Source of the DNA: Curtobacterium sp. MCPF17_002
GTDB lineage: Bacteria; Actinomycetota; Actinomycetes; Actinomycetales; Microbacteriaceae
DNA length: 64,000 bases
Assembly (NCBI RefSeq): GCF_003234115.2
Contig: NZ_CP126251.1
Span: 1,302,001 to 1,366,000 of the forward strand
Direction: 5' to 3'
The notes below the pieces were generated by a model, which saw only the letters and a list, made by a program, of their open reading frames with translations, did not search any database and was not told the origin of the DNA. The translations under genes were made by a program, and so were the position numbers. Positions within the stretch are counted from its first letter, which is position 1, and each line of letters opens with the position of its first letter. Of this stretch, positions 8,149-16,262 are shown one piece after another.

Positions 8149-9174
8149 TCAGACCGCCGGCTTCGGCGCCCAGCCGAGTTCCGGGCCGAGACGCTCCGCG
8201 ATGTCCGTGATGATCTGGGCGTAGTCGTCGGGCTCGAATGAGAAGGGCAGTGCGAAGGCGACCTCGGTGACCGCCTGGTAGCCGGCGTCGGCGAGCAGCC
8301 GGTCCGCGATCTCAGCGGAGGAGCCGACGAGGTCGGCGGCGAAGAGCATGCCCGCTGGGCCCATCGGCACGCCGACGCGACCCGAGCGCGCCTCGGCGTA
8401 GGCGCGGTAGCGGGCCTCCTGCTCGCGCGTCGCGGTGTCGGTCGGGATGACCACCAGGCCCTGCGAGACGCGTGCCCTGGTGCGGTCGGGGTGGGCCTCG
8501 AGGTAGGCGTCGATCTGCGCCCGTTGGTTCGTGGCGAAGTCGGTGCCGTTCTCGCTGCGCGTGACGCTCGAGGTCAGCAGGTGGAAACCGTTCTCGCCGG
8601 CCCACACCGCCGACTTGGTGCTGCCGGTCCCGTACCAGATGCGGTCGACCAGGCCGGCGCTGTGCGGCTGCACGGTCTGCGCGAACTCCTCGATGCCACG
8701 CCGCTCGACGGTGTCGGTGACCGGGTCGCCGCGCACGAGGTCGCGGAACCGCAGGAGCCGGTCGTTCCCGAGGTCTTCCTGGTCCGCGGTGTCGGGGTAG
8801 AGCGCCTCGCGGTACAGGTCGTAGTGCATCGGGGTGCCGACGGAGAACCCGGGGTTCAGTCGTCCGCCCAGGAGGACGTCGACGGTGCTGAGGTCCTCGG
8901 CGAGCCGGAAGGGGTTCTCCGCGCCGATCGGCGTGACGGCTGTGCCGAGGTCGATCCGCGCGGTCCGCTGCGAGGCGGCGGCGATCAGCGCCACCGGAGA
9001 GGAGATGCCGTGCTGCAGGTGTCGGTGCCGGAGCCAGGCGCTGTCGAAGCCGAGTGCCTCGGCGCGCTCGATGACCCGGATCGTGTCCTCGTGGCCCCGT
9101 GACGGCCGGGCCGGGTCGAACGACCCGATGGTCAGGAAGCCGAGCCGTTCCAGGGGAGTTCCGTCGAGGGGCAT
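8149..9174 (-). CDS. LLM-class (luciferase-like) flavin-dependent oxidoreductase
   Basis: The 341-residue TIM-barrel protein shows the bacterial luciferase-like pattern: Leu-Gly-Phe-Asp-Ser-Ala-Trp-Leu-Arg-His-Arg-His near residue 40, then Arg-Ile-Asp-Leu-Gly-Thr-Ala-Val-Thr-Pro, and Tyr-Gly-Thr-Gly-Ser. It would use F420H2 or FMNH2. The ATG at 9174 matches the family start and has GGAG upstream; the longer open frame overlaps a palindromic repeat and is rejected. It converges with the SDR gene. Confidence 0.85.
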   Translation of the reverse strand: MPLDGTPLERLGFLTIGSFDPARPSRGHEDTIRVIERAEALGFDSAWLRHRHLQHGISSPVALIAAASQRTARIDLGTAVTPIGAENPFRLAEDLSTVDVLLGGRLNPGFSVGTPMHYDLYREALYPDTADQEDLGNDRLLRFRDLVRGDPVTDTVERRGIEEFAQTVQPHSAGLVDRIWYGTGSTKSAVWAGENGFHLLTSSVTRSENGTDFATNQRAQIDAYLEAHPDRTRARVSQGLVVIPTDTATREQEARYRAYAEARSGRVGVPMGPAGMLFAADLVGSSAEIADRLLADAGYQAVTEVAFALPFSFEPDDYAQIITDIAERLGPELGWAPKPAV

Positions 9175-9226
9175 GCTCCGATCGTCCCAGACGAGGAGGG
9201 CCGGAGGACCCGGACGCACGAGATGG

Positions 9227-9270
9227 CGGACTGGAGGCGCGGGGCGGGCCCGCACCGTGCCTCCAGTCCG
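9227..9270. repeat. Family A palindrome (CTGGAGGC type)
   Basis: Perfect 12-bp inverted arms, CGGACTGGAGGC at 9227-9238 and GCCTCCAGTCCG at 9259-9270. This is one of several related elements in the window. Here it sits between two divergent genes, so it cannot be a terminator for either. Confidence 0.75.
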
Positions 9271-9435
9271 TCAGGTGGTCGCGTCCGGCGCGACCGGGTC
9301 CGGCGAAGTGCCGACCAGCGCAATCCGGACTCACAGGCCAACACGCATCTTCGGCACCTAGGGTCATGCCAAGCGCAACAGCGTGAACTCACTCGCATTG
9401 GTTGAAGGACCGATCCGTACCGGAAGGCGGTCCTC

Positions 9436-10545
9436 ATGACCACCACTCCGCTCGCACCGGGTTACACCCGCACTCGTCCCGGGACGGGGAGCCGCAACGG
9501 CACCTCGACCTACTCCTCGCTCCTGGCGCAGGTGAAGGAGAACGGCCTCCTCCGCCGTCGCACCGGTTTCTACTGGGCACTGTTCGGCTCCCTGGCCGGC
9601 ACGCTCGCCCTCGCCTGGGTCGCGTTCGCGTTCCTCGGCGACTCCTGGTTCCAGCTCATCGTGGCGGGCGCGCTCGGCGTGCTCTTCACGCAGTTCGCGT
9701 TCCTCTCGCACGAGGCCGCGCACCGTCAGGTCTTCGCATCGCAGCGGTGGAACGACCACGCCGGCCGCTACATCGGCACGTTCCTCGTCGGCCTCAGCTA
9801 CTCGTGGTGGATGAACAAGCACACGCGCCACCACGGCAACCCGAACACCGTCGGCAAGGACCCGGACATCGCGCCGGACGGCATCCGGTTCCTGCCGGAG
9901 GACGCCGCCGCCGTGAAGGGCCCGCTCATGACGACGTTCATGCGCTTCCAGGGCTGGCTGTTCTTCCCCCTGCTGACGCTCGAGGGCCTCAACCTGCACC
10001 GCTACGCCGTGATGTCGATCGTCACCGGCAACGGCACCAAGGCCGACGTCAAGCACCGCCTGATCGAGGGCGCGCTGCTCGTCGCCCGCTTCGCGATCTA
10101 CCTCACCATCGTGTTCTGGTTCCTGCCGTTCGGCATGGCGTGCGCCTTCCTCGGCGTGCAGCTCGCCGTCTTCGGCGTGATGATGGGTGCCTCGTTCGCC
10201 CCGAACCACAAGGGCATGCCGACGATCGCGCACGACGCGAAGGTCGACTTCTTCTCCCGCCAGGTCCGCACCTCCCGCAACATCCGCGGTGGATGGTGGG
10301 TGTCGTTCCTCATGGGCGGCCTGAACTACCAGGTCGAGCACCACCTCTTCCCGTCGATGCCGCGTCCGGCGCTCAAGCAGGCCCGCCTGCTCGTCCGCGA
10401 CCACTGCGACACGCTCGACGTGCCCTACACGGAGACCACGCTGCTGCGCTCGTACGGCATCGTCGTCCGCTACCTCAACCGGGTCGGCCTCGCCGCTCGT
10501 GACCCGTTCGCCTGCCCGATGGTCGCGCAGCTGCGCATCCACTGA
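9436..10545 (+). CDS. Membrane fatty acid desaturase (acyl-lipid/acyl-CoA type)
   Basis: The 369-residue integral membrane di-iron enzyme has all three histidine boxes: His-Glu-Ala-Ala-His near residue 96, His-Thr-Arg-His-His near 132 and Gln-Val-Glu-His-His near 303, with four to five membrane helices between them. The Gln-x-x-His-His third box is that of front-end (delta-6-like) desaturases, though many actinobacterial homologues act at delta-9 or are unassigned. It would introduce a double bond into membrane fatty acids using ferredoxin and O2. A cold-shock gene follows 16 nt later, suggesting joint expression during membrane adaptation to cold. Confidence 0.92.
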   Translation: MTTTPLAPGYTRTRPGTGSRNGTSTYSSLLAQVKENGLLRRRTGFYWALFGSLAGTLALAWVAFAFLGDSWFQLIVAGALGVLFTQFAFLSHEAAHRQVFASQRWNDHAGRYIGTFLVGLSYSWWMNKHTRHHGNPNTVGKDPDIAPDGIRFLPEDAAAVKGPLMTTFMRFQGWLFFPLLTLEGLNLHRYAVMSIVTGNGTKADVKHRLIEGALLVARFAIYLTIVFWFLPFGMACAFLGVQLAVFGVMMGASFAPNHKGMPTIAHDAKVDFFSRQVRTSRNIRGGWWVSFLMGGLNYQVEHHLFPSMPRPALKQARLLVRDHCDTLDVPYTETTLLRSYGIVVRYLNRVGLAARDPFACPMVAQLRIH

Positions 10546-10561
10546 CGCCGTGCTGACGACC

Positions 10562-10771
10562 ATGCCCACCGGCACCGTGAAGTGGTTCGACCACAACAAG
10601 GGCTTCGGGTTCATCACGCCCGACGACGGGTCAGAAGACCTGTTCGCCCACTTCTCCAGCATCGTGGTGACGACGGGCTACCGCTCACTCGAGGAGCGCG
10701 ACCGCGTCCGGTTCGACGTCGGCCCCGGCAAGAAGGGGCCCGAGGCGGCCAACATCTCGATCATCCGCTGA
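10562..10771 (+). CDS. Cold-shock-domain protein (CspA family)
   Basis: The 69-residue protein is a single cold-shock domain with RNP1 Lys-Gly-Phe-Gly-Phe-Ile (about residues 13-18) and the second RNA-binding patch Asp-Leu-Phe-Ala-His-Phe at 26-31. It binds single-stranded RNA or DNA as a chaperone. Although 63 more in-frame bases are open upstream, the ATG at 10562 gives the canonical length. It follows the desaturase and is followed by a strong hairpin. Confidence 0.93.
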   Translation: MPTGTVKWFDHNKGFGFITPDDGSEDLFAHFSSIVVTTGYRSLEERDRVRFDVGPGKKGPEAANISIIR

Positions 10772-10792
10772 GACAGAGCAGCAACCGCACCA

Positions 10793-10840
10793 CAGCCGGG
10801 GTCCCCGCTGAGCCAGAAGGCGCAGCGAGGGCCCCGGCTG
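10793..10840 (+). terminator. Probable transcription terminator hairpin
   Basis: CAGCCGGGG (10793-10801) pairs with CCCCGGCTG (10832-10840), and inner CGCTG/CAGCG extend the stem. There is no U-tract, as is common in high-GC actinobacteria. It closes the desaturase/cold-shock unit. Confidence 0.55.
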
Positions 10841-10913
10841 CGGTATGTCGCAGCGTTCAGCGGCTTCCCGCACACGGCCCCGAGTGGGGTCCCGGGCGTC
10901 GTGGGGCCCGGGT

Positions 10914-10941
10914 TACGTTCGGACGAACCACCCGTCCGAAC
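10914..10941 (+). promoter_or_regulatory. Promoter and inverted repeat before the NRPS-like gene
   Basis: GTTCGGACG (10917-10925) and CGTCCGAAC (10933-10941) form a perfect inverted repeat with a 7-nt spacer, overlapping a candidate -10 TACGTT (10914-10919). A regulator bound here would cover the transcription start. No regulator gene adjoins it. Confidence 0.45.
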
Positions 10942-10963
10942 TGCAGCATGGTGAGGGGACCAC

Positions 10964-13753
10964 GTGCTCATCTCGACCGATACCCAGCCTTCCACGGCGT
11001 CGACGACGTCCGCTCTTCCCCGGTCCGACTCCGAGGGCAGCACCCCTGAGACCTCGCTCCTGCACGCGCTGGCCGAGGTCGCTGACCGGGTGCCCGACGC
11101 CCTGGCCGTCACCGACGAGCGCACCGCGATGAACCACCGCGAACTGCACCGGGTCACGAAGGCCCTCGGCATCGTCCTCGACGGTCGGCTCACGCCGGAC
11201 GACCACTCCGGTCGCGGCGTCGGGGTCACTCCCGGCGGGGACTCCGTGCCGGTCGGCGTCATGGTGGCGCACGGGACGGACTCGGTCGTCGCGATCCTCG
11301 GACTCGTCCACGCCGGCCGCATCGTGGTCGCGCTCGACCCGTTCCTGCCGGAGGCCCGACTCCACCACGTGATGTCCCTCGCCGGCATCGTCGACGTGGT
11401 CGCGGACGCCGAGCACGCCGAGCGAGCCGCCGCGTTGGTCACCGACCCGAGCACCGTCGTCCCGCTGGCCGAGGTGCTCGCCGAGGCCCGCGAGCTCGCC
11501 GGTGGCGACGCGGCGATCCCGACGGTCCCGGCCGCCGAGTCGCGCGGCGGCCGCGATGCGCTCGACATCATCTTCACGTCCGGTTCGACCGGGGCACCGA
11601 AGGGCGTCGTGGTGACGCACCGTCAGGTCGTGGCCGACACGATCGCCCAGCGGTCGTCGTTCCGCCTCGTGCCGGAGGACCGCATCGCGTCGGTGCTCCC
11701 GCACGGGTTCGCAGCGGGCATGATGCTCGTGTTCGCCACGCTGCTCGCCGGCGCCTCCGTGCACGTCGCGGACCCGCGCCGAACCGGCATCGACCGGCTC
11801 GCGACGTGGATCGAGCGCTCGGCACTCACGACGCTCCACACGACGCCGCACCTGGTGCGCTCGCTCGTCGGTGCCCTCGAACCGACCGACGTCCGGCTGC
11901 GCGGCCTGCGCCTCGTCGCCACCGTCGGCGAGGCCATCACCGGCACCGACGTGGCCGCCCTCCGCCCGCTGCTCGGGTCGACGGCGTCGTTCTTCAACTG
12001 GACCGGTTCCAGTGAGACCTGCGTCTACGCGGTCAACGAGATCGCCGCGGGGGACCCGATCCCCGAGCGGAGCATCCCGTCCGGTCGCATCGTCGTCGGC
12101 AAGCGCATCGAGGTGCGTCGCCCCGACGGTTCCCTGGCCGACGTCGGCGAGGCCGGCGAGGTCGTCTGCGTCTCGGACGCCATGACGAGCGGCTACTGGG
12201 GTGCGCCCGAGCAGACCGCGACCCGTGCCGGCACCGCCCCGGACGGCACCCCGACGTGGGCGATCGGCGACCTCGGACGCTTCGACGAGGCCGGTCGGCT
12301 GACCCTCCTCGGCCGCGCCGACGACGCCGTGAAGGTCCGCGGGTACCTCGTCGAGCCGAGCGAGGTCGAGGCAGCGCTCCGCACCGTCGACGCCGTGCAC
12401 GAAGCCGTCGTCATCGCCGTGAAGGCGCCGCCCGCCCCGACCCGGCTCGTCGCGTACGTCGTCACGAGCAAGGGCCGTCGCTCGCCGTCGCCCGCGGCGA
12501 TCCGCAAGGCCCTCCGCGACCTGCTGCCCGACTACATGGTGCCGACGAACATCGTGCCGATGCCCGCCCTGCCCCGGAACGAGCGCGGCAAGGTCGACCG
12601 TGCGGCGCTCCCCGAGGCACCGGCGCTCGGCACGACGATCGGCGAGGACGGTCAGGCGCTCGCCGAGGACACCTACGACCAGTGGGAGCTCGCCGTCGGC
12701 CAGATCTGGGCCGACGTGCTCGGGCTGCCCACGGTCGGGCCCCTCCGGCTGCCGGCCGTCGGGCTCGACAACGACTTCTCCGCGCTCGGCGGCGACTCGC
12801 TCTCCGCGGAGGAACTGCTCGCCGCCGTCAGCGACCGCCTCGGCGTCGACCTGCCGTCGTCGGAGCTCCTCGAGCACCCCACCCTCCGGCTGTTCGCCGC
12901 CCGGATCCGTCAGGGTTCGGCAGCGAGCCCGAGCCACCCGGACATCGTGACGCTCGCGCAGCGGTCCGAGGGGACGGGCGAGGCGATCTTCTGCGTCGCC
13001 GGTGCCGGTGCCCTCGCGCTCACGTACGTCCCGCTCACCCGTCGGCTCGGCGACCGCCCGGTGTACGCGTTCCAGCAGCACGGCATCGAGCGGCGCTCCG
13101 TCCCGGACTGGAGCATCCCCGCGATGGCCCGCCGGTACATCGAGCTCATGCGCATCGCCCAGCCGAGCGGTCCCTACACGCTCGTCGGGCACTCGTTCGG
13201 TGGCCTCGTCGCCGTCGAGATGGCCGCGCTGCTCACCGCTGCCGGGCACGAGGTCCGCCGTGTCGTCCTCCTCGACACGTACCTGCCCGAGCACGCTGCC
13301 GAGCAGGCGGACTCCGTCGAGTTCGGCGAGCTCGACCTCGGTTCCTCCGGCCGGTCCGCACGCGGCGGTGTCGGCCGTGCGGTCCTCGAGCGGACGAGTG
13401 CCTTCCGGAGCCGGGTCGTCGGCCCGTTCGGGCAGGTCGGCCGGCACGCGCGTGCGTACGGTGCCGGGATGTTCCGTTGGGACGGGCAGCGCCAGTTCCG
13501 GGCGTTCTTCGACCACGCCCTCGTCGTCTCACGCGGGTACCGCCCGCCGACGTTCGACGGCCCGGTGACCATCGTCGTCGCCGACGGCAACGAGATGGGC
13601 GTCGAGCGGTGGAAGCCGTTCCTGCCGGGCACGGTCGACGAGGTGCGCCTGCACTGCGAGCACAACTCGGTGCTGCGCGAGCCGCACGTCGAGGAGCTGG
13701 CAGCAGCGCTCGCCGAGCGCTTCACCGCGGACGCCGCGACCGTCACCGCCTGA
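10964..13753 (+). CDS. NRPS-like single-module enzyme: adenylation-thiolation-thioesterase
   Basis: The 929-residue protein has an adenylation domain (about residues 30-545) with A3 core Phe-Thr-Ser-Gly-Ser-Thr-Gly-Ala-Pro-Lys-Gly (near 205), an A5-like Asn-Trp-Thr-Gly-Ser-Ser-Glu-Thr (near 346), A7 Gly-Asp-Leu-Gly-Arg and A10 Asn-Glu-Arg-Gly-Lys-Val-Asp-Arg; a carrier domain with Leu-Gly-Gly-Asp-Ser-Leu (Ser about 613); and a thioesterase with Gly-His-Ser-Phe-Gly-Gly (near 744). No condensation domain is present. By hand alignment the Asp that usually anchors the amino group of the substrate (FDxS motif) is Ala here (His-Gly-Phe-Ala-Ala-Gly), so an aryl, hydroxy or keto acid is possible. The carrier needs a phosphopantetheinyl transferase, absent nearby. 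GTG start after a purine-rich site. Confidence 0.88.
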   Translation: MLISTDTQPSTASTTSALPRSDSEGSTPETSLLHALAEVADRVPDALAVTDERTAMNHRELHRVTKALGIVLDGRLTPDDHSGRGVGVTPGGDSVPVGVMVAHGTDSVVAILGLVHAGRIVVALDPFLPEARLHHVMSLAGIVDVVADAEHAERAAALVTDPSTVVPLAEVLAEARELAGGDAAIPTVPAAESRGGRDALDIIFTSGSTGAPKGVVVTHRQVVADTIAQRSSFRLVPEDRIASVLPHGFAAGMMLVFATLLAGASVHVADPRRTGIDRLATWIERSALTTLHTTPHLVRSLVGALEPTDVRLRGLRLVATVGEAITGTDVAALRPLLGSTASFFNWTGSSETCVYAVNEIAAGDPIPERSIPSGRIVVGKRIEVRRPDGSLADVGEAGEVVCVSDAMTSGYWGAPEQTATRAGTAPDGTPTWAIGDLGRFDEAGRLTLLGRADDAVKVRGYLVEPSEVEAALRTVDAVHEAVVIAVKAPPAPTRLVAYVVTSKGRRSPSPAAIRKALRDLLPDYMVPTNIVPMPALPRNERGKVDRAALPEAPALGTTIGEDGQALAEDTYDQWELAVGQIWADVLGLPTVGPLRLPAVGLDNDFSALGGDSLSAEELLAAVSDRLGVDLPSSELLEHPTLRLFAARIRQGSAASPSHPDIVTLAQRSEGTGEAIFCVAGAGALALTYVPLTRRLGDRPVYAFQQHGIERRSVPDWSIPAMARRYIELMRIAQPSGPYTLVGHSFGGLVAVEMAALLTAAGHEVRRVVLLDTYLPEHAAEQADSVEFGELDLGSSGRSARGGVGRAVLERTSAFRSRVVGPFGQVGRHARAYGAGMFRWDGQRQFRAFFDHALVVSRGYRPPTFDGPVTIVVADGNEMGVERWKPFLPGTVDEVRLHCEHNSVLREPHVEELAAALAERFTADAATVTA

Positions 13754-13794
13754 TCACCACGGCGGCCGCCGGCCCGGCGCGACCAGCCGACGGC

Positions 13795-13830
13795 CTGGAG
13801 GCGCGGTACCAGCCGGTACCGCGCCTCCAG
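13795..13830. repeat. Family A palindrome, convergent-gene boundary
   Basis: CTGGAGGCGCGGTACC (13795-13810) and its exact reverse complement (13815-13830) leave a 4-nt loop, giving a 16-bp stem. It lies between the convergent NRPS-like and oxidoreductase genes, where it could terminate both transcripts. Confidence 0.8.
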
Positions 13831-13847
13831 TCCGTCACCGGCCCTGC

Positions 13848-14876
13848 TCAGGGCGTCAGCACGATCCGTCCGAACACGTCACCTGCGTCCATCCGGCGGT
13901 GGGCCTCCGCAGCCTGCGCGAGAGGGAGGACATCGTCGACGATGGGTGTCAGCCGGCCGGCGACCGCATCGCGGAACAGCTCTTGCCGAGCCGTCGCGAG
14001 CGTGTCGCGCGGGACGGTGTCGAGACTGAACGTCGCGAACGACCGCGACTGCTGGAAGGCCGCGAGCAGGCGTCCGCCGAAGTCGGCGGGTGGCATGCCG
14101 GCGACGGCGCCGACCAGGACGAGCCGGCCGTTCGGGGCGAGCCGGTCGAGGAAGTCGGGCATCGCGGGGCCGCCGACGATGTCGACGACGACGTCGAACG
14201 CCTCCGGGGTGTCGCCCTGCTCCGGCTCGTGCCCCTGCTCCGGCTCGTGCCCCGGTTCCTGCTCCGGTTCCTGCTCCGGCTCCGGCCTCCGGCCCTGCCG
14301 GTCGAGGACGTGCGTGGCGCCGAGGGACCGGAGCCGCGCGCCACGTTCCGCCGAGCCGGTCGTCACGGCGACGGCCGACGCTCCGGTCCGGACTGCCAGC
14401 TCGACGGCCGCGATCCCGATGCTGCCCGCGGCACCGCGCACCAGGACCCGCTCGCCCGCGGCGAGGTGCGCGTGCGCCAGCGTGAACCGGGCGACCGGAG
14501 CCGCGGAGCCCAGCGCGACCGCGTCGACCGAGCTGAGCTCGTCGCCGAGCGGTGTGAGGTCACCGATCCGTGCGACGACCTGTTCGGCGTACGCGCCGCC
14601 GACGCCCGTGAAGGCCCAGACCCGTCGGCCGAGCCATGCCCGGTCGACTCCGTCGCCGACCGCGACGACGGTGCCCGCGGCCTCGCTGCCGGGCACGTAC
14701 CCGGGGGCGATGCCGGGGCGGCCGAGCGTGCCCCGGCGGATGACGGCGTCCACTCCGCCGACGCCGATCGCCTCGGTCGCGATGACGACCTGGCCGGGGC
14801 CCGCGGAGGGTTCCGGAAGGTCGGTCGGGACGAGGCCGTCCGGTGGGCCGAACGTCTGGATGGTCACACCGTGCAT
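13848..14876 (-). CDS. Zinc-independent quinone oxidoreductase (MDR superfamily)
   Basis: The 342-residue protein is a medium-chain reductase: GroES-like N-terminal half, then the NADPH-binding motif Gly-Ala-Ala-Gly-Ser-Ile-Gly-Ile-Ala-Ala-Val near residues 144-154. No structural zinc cysteines are visible. A Glu/Pro-rich stretch of about 28 residues (DNA 14213-14294, built of 12- and 18-bp repeats) is inserted after the Rossmann beta-alpha units, where homologues have a short loop. The ATG at 14876 has AAGGAG upstream. It is divergent from a TetR gene and probably under its control. Confidence 0.86.
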   Translation of the reverse strand: MHGVTIQTFGPPDGLVPTDLPEPSAGPGQVVIATEAIGVGGVDAVIRRGTLGRPGIAPGYVPGSEAAGTVVAVGDGVDRAWLGRRVWAFTGVGGAYAEQVVARIGDLTPLGDELSSVDAVALGSAAPVARFTLAHAHLAAGERVLVRGAAGSIGIAAVELAVRTGASAVAVTTGSAERGARLRSLGATHVLDRQGRRPEPEQEPEQEPGHEPEQGHEPEQGDTPEAFDVVVDIVGGPAMPDFLDRLAPNGRLVLVGAVAGMPPADFGGRLLAAFQQSRSFATFSLDTVPRDTLATARQELFRDAVAGRLTPIVDDVLPLAQAAEAHRRMDAGDVFGRIVLTP

Positions 14877-14954
14877 GGCGACTCCTTCGGTGCCCGGTCG
14901 CACCGGGCGTGCCCGGTCGGTCCGGGCGGTGCCGACGCTAACGGACGCCCGCGT

Positions 14955-14971
14955 CCACTTGCGTAAAGTGG
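14955..14971. promoter_or_regulatory. TetR operator over a leaderless promoter
   Basis: Perfect arms CCACTT and AAGTGG flank GCGTA. The right arm overlaps a -10 box TAAAGT (14964-14969), which lies 7 nt before the GTG of the TetR gene. The oxidoreductase promoter (TAGCGT, read leftward at 14940-14935) is only 15 bp away, so one bound dimer could affect both. Confidence 0.6.
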
Positions 14972-14976
14972 GACGG

Positions 14977-15606
14977 GTGACCGACGAGATGCCTCACCTC
15001 CGCGCCGACGCCCGCGAGAACCGCGACCGCGTGCTGCAGGCCGCGCGGGACCTCTTCGGCCAGCGCGGCCTCGAGGTCACGATGCGCGACGTCGCCCGGC
15101 ACGCCGACGTCGGCCCCGCCACCCTCTACCGGCGCTTCCCGACGCGGCAGCACCTCGTCGACGCGGCCTTCGAGGACGAACTCGAGCTGTGCCGGTCGAT
15201 CGTGTTCGAGGGTGCGCAGGAGCACGACCCGTGGACCGGTTTCCGGGCCGTCGTCGAGCGGATCGTCGAGCTCAACGCGCGGAACCAGGGCTTCGTCGAC
15301 GCCCTCGTCGCCGAGGGGCAGGTCTCCGAGCGGCTCGCCCGGCACCGCGCCGAACTGCTCCGGGCGCTCGCCGAACTGTCGCTCCGCGCCAAGGCCGACG
15401 GGACGCTCCGGCAGGACTTCGTCGTCGACGACCTGCTGCTCGTGCTGTTGGCCGCGCGGGGCCTCCGCGGCGACGATGCGGGGGAGCGGTTGATCGCGGC
15501 TCGACGGTTCGCCGCGCTGGCGCTCGACTCGTTCCGCGAGGCGGACACGAACGCCCGGCTGCCGGAGCCCGCCCGCGTGGCGGCCGTCGCGCTGCGCGGG
15601 GTCTGA
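14977..15606 (+). CDS. TetR/AcrR-family regulator
   Basis: The 209-residue protein has the TetR DNA-binding domain in its first 60 residues (Met-Arg-Asp-Val-Ala-Arg-His-Ala-Asp-Val-Gly-Pro-Ala-Thr-Leu-Tyr-Arg-Arg-Phe) and a helical C-terminal region like that of SbtR-type regulators. The GTG at 14977 is 7 nt from a -10 box, so the mRNA is probably leaderless. The much longer open frame upstream on this strand is the shadow of the NRPS-like gene. Its likely target is the divergent quinone oxidoreductase. Confidence 0.86.
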   Translation: MTDEMPHLRADARENRDRVLQAARDLFGQRGLEVTMRDVARHADVGPATLYRRFPTRQHLVDAAFEDELELCRSIVFEGAQEHDPWTGFRAVVERIVELNARNQGFVDALVAEGQVSERLARHRAELLRALAELSLRAKADGTLRQDFVVDDLLLVLLAARGLRGDDAGERLIAARRFAALALDSFREADTNARLPEPARVAAVALRGV

Positions 15607-15709
15607 CGGGGCGGACGCGCGGTGCGGGCGCGCGCTGCGGGCGCGCGCTGCGCTGTGGGCGCGCGTTGCGCGCGCTGCGGGCGCGCGCGGCGCGCGGCTG
15701 CGCGGTGTG

Positions 15710-15779
15710 CCGAGTCTCGGCAGGGCGGACAGTTTGTGCGCTGCGCGAGCCGCAGTTTGTCCGCCTGGCCGAGTCTCGG
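15710..15779. repeat. Family B palindrome bounded by CCGAGTCTCGG
   Basis: The element starts and ends with CCGAGTCTCGG, itself a near-palindrome, and holds inner arms GGCGGACA (15724-15731) and TGTCCGCC (15758-15765). A second copy is at 55638-55707. It follows a GC-alternating low-complexity stretch (15607-15709) after the TetR gene. Confidence 0.7.
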
Positions 15780-15823
15780 GTCGGCGCCACGCGGCGGCCA
15801 CCGGCCCGGCGTGACCAGCGGGC

Positions 15824-15865
15824 GGCCTGGAGGCGCGGTGCCAGCTGGTGTCGCGCCTCCAGGCC
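15824..15865. repeat. Family A palindrome
   Basis: GGCCTGGAGGCGCG (15824-15837) and its exact reverse complement (15852-15865) form a 14-bp stem with a 14-nt loop. It belongs to the same family as 13795-13830. Confidence 0.75.
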
Positions 15866-15920
15866 GTCGCACGGTCTCGCCGTGACCTTCCTGCCCAGCG
15901 TCCGGACGGGAGCGGGGGCG

Positions 15921-16065
15921 GAATCGCGCGTAGGGGGCTGAATCGCTCGTAGGAGGCAGGAAGTTCTGACTGCCTACGCGCGGAACGGCCTCCTACGAGC
16001 GGAACGACCTCCTACGAGCGGAACTGCCCCAACGAGCGGAACGGCCCCCTACGAGCGGAACGGCC
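15921..16065. repeat. Short tandem and inverted repeats of a TACGAGCGGAAC unit
   Basis: Four head-to-tail units of about 18-19 bp (CTCCTACGAGCGGAAC with small changes) run from about 15988 to 16062, preceded by two inverted copies (near 15924-15957). Together they can fold as a long hairpin. The 656-nt gap between the TetR and GH16 genes holds no gene beyond these repeats and a candidate -10 TAGCGT near 16178. Confidence 0.65.
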
Positions 16066-16262
16066 CGGAACGGCCTCGGGCGGGCGGAGGACAGACCGGG
16101 CCGCACACCCTCGGAATGGGGACCGGCGCCCCCTCAGACTGGGGACGGAGCAGCCCGGATCTGGCCCCGCACGCCAACTAGCGTTCACGGCGAACGGTCG
16201 ACGCCCGGCCGTTCCGGCGTCCAGGGGACGGACGCCGCAGGTCACTGAGGGAGTGGCAGCGC

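Noticed and set aside
9175-9255. N-terminal extension of the LLM oxidoreductase
   Set aside because: The extra 27 codons overlap a palindromic repeat and do not resemble the family start; ATG at 9174 has GGAG upstream.
10913-13516. 867-codon frame on the minus strand opposite the NRPS-like gene
   Set aside because: Asp/Glu/Arg/Gly/Val-rich antisense shadow typical of high-GC DNA, no domain.
12256-14976. Long open frame (part of a 1116-codon frame) running through the NRPS-like gene into the TetR gene
   Set aside because: The upstream part is an Arg/Pro/Ala-rich shadow of the NRPS-like frame; only the part from 14977 has TetR features.
15921-16065. Possible CRISPR array
   Set aside because: Units of about 19 bp follow each other without spacers, and no cas gene is nearby.
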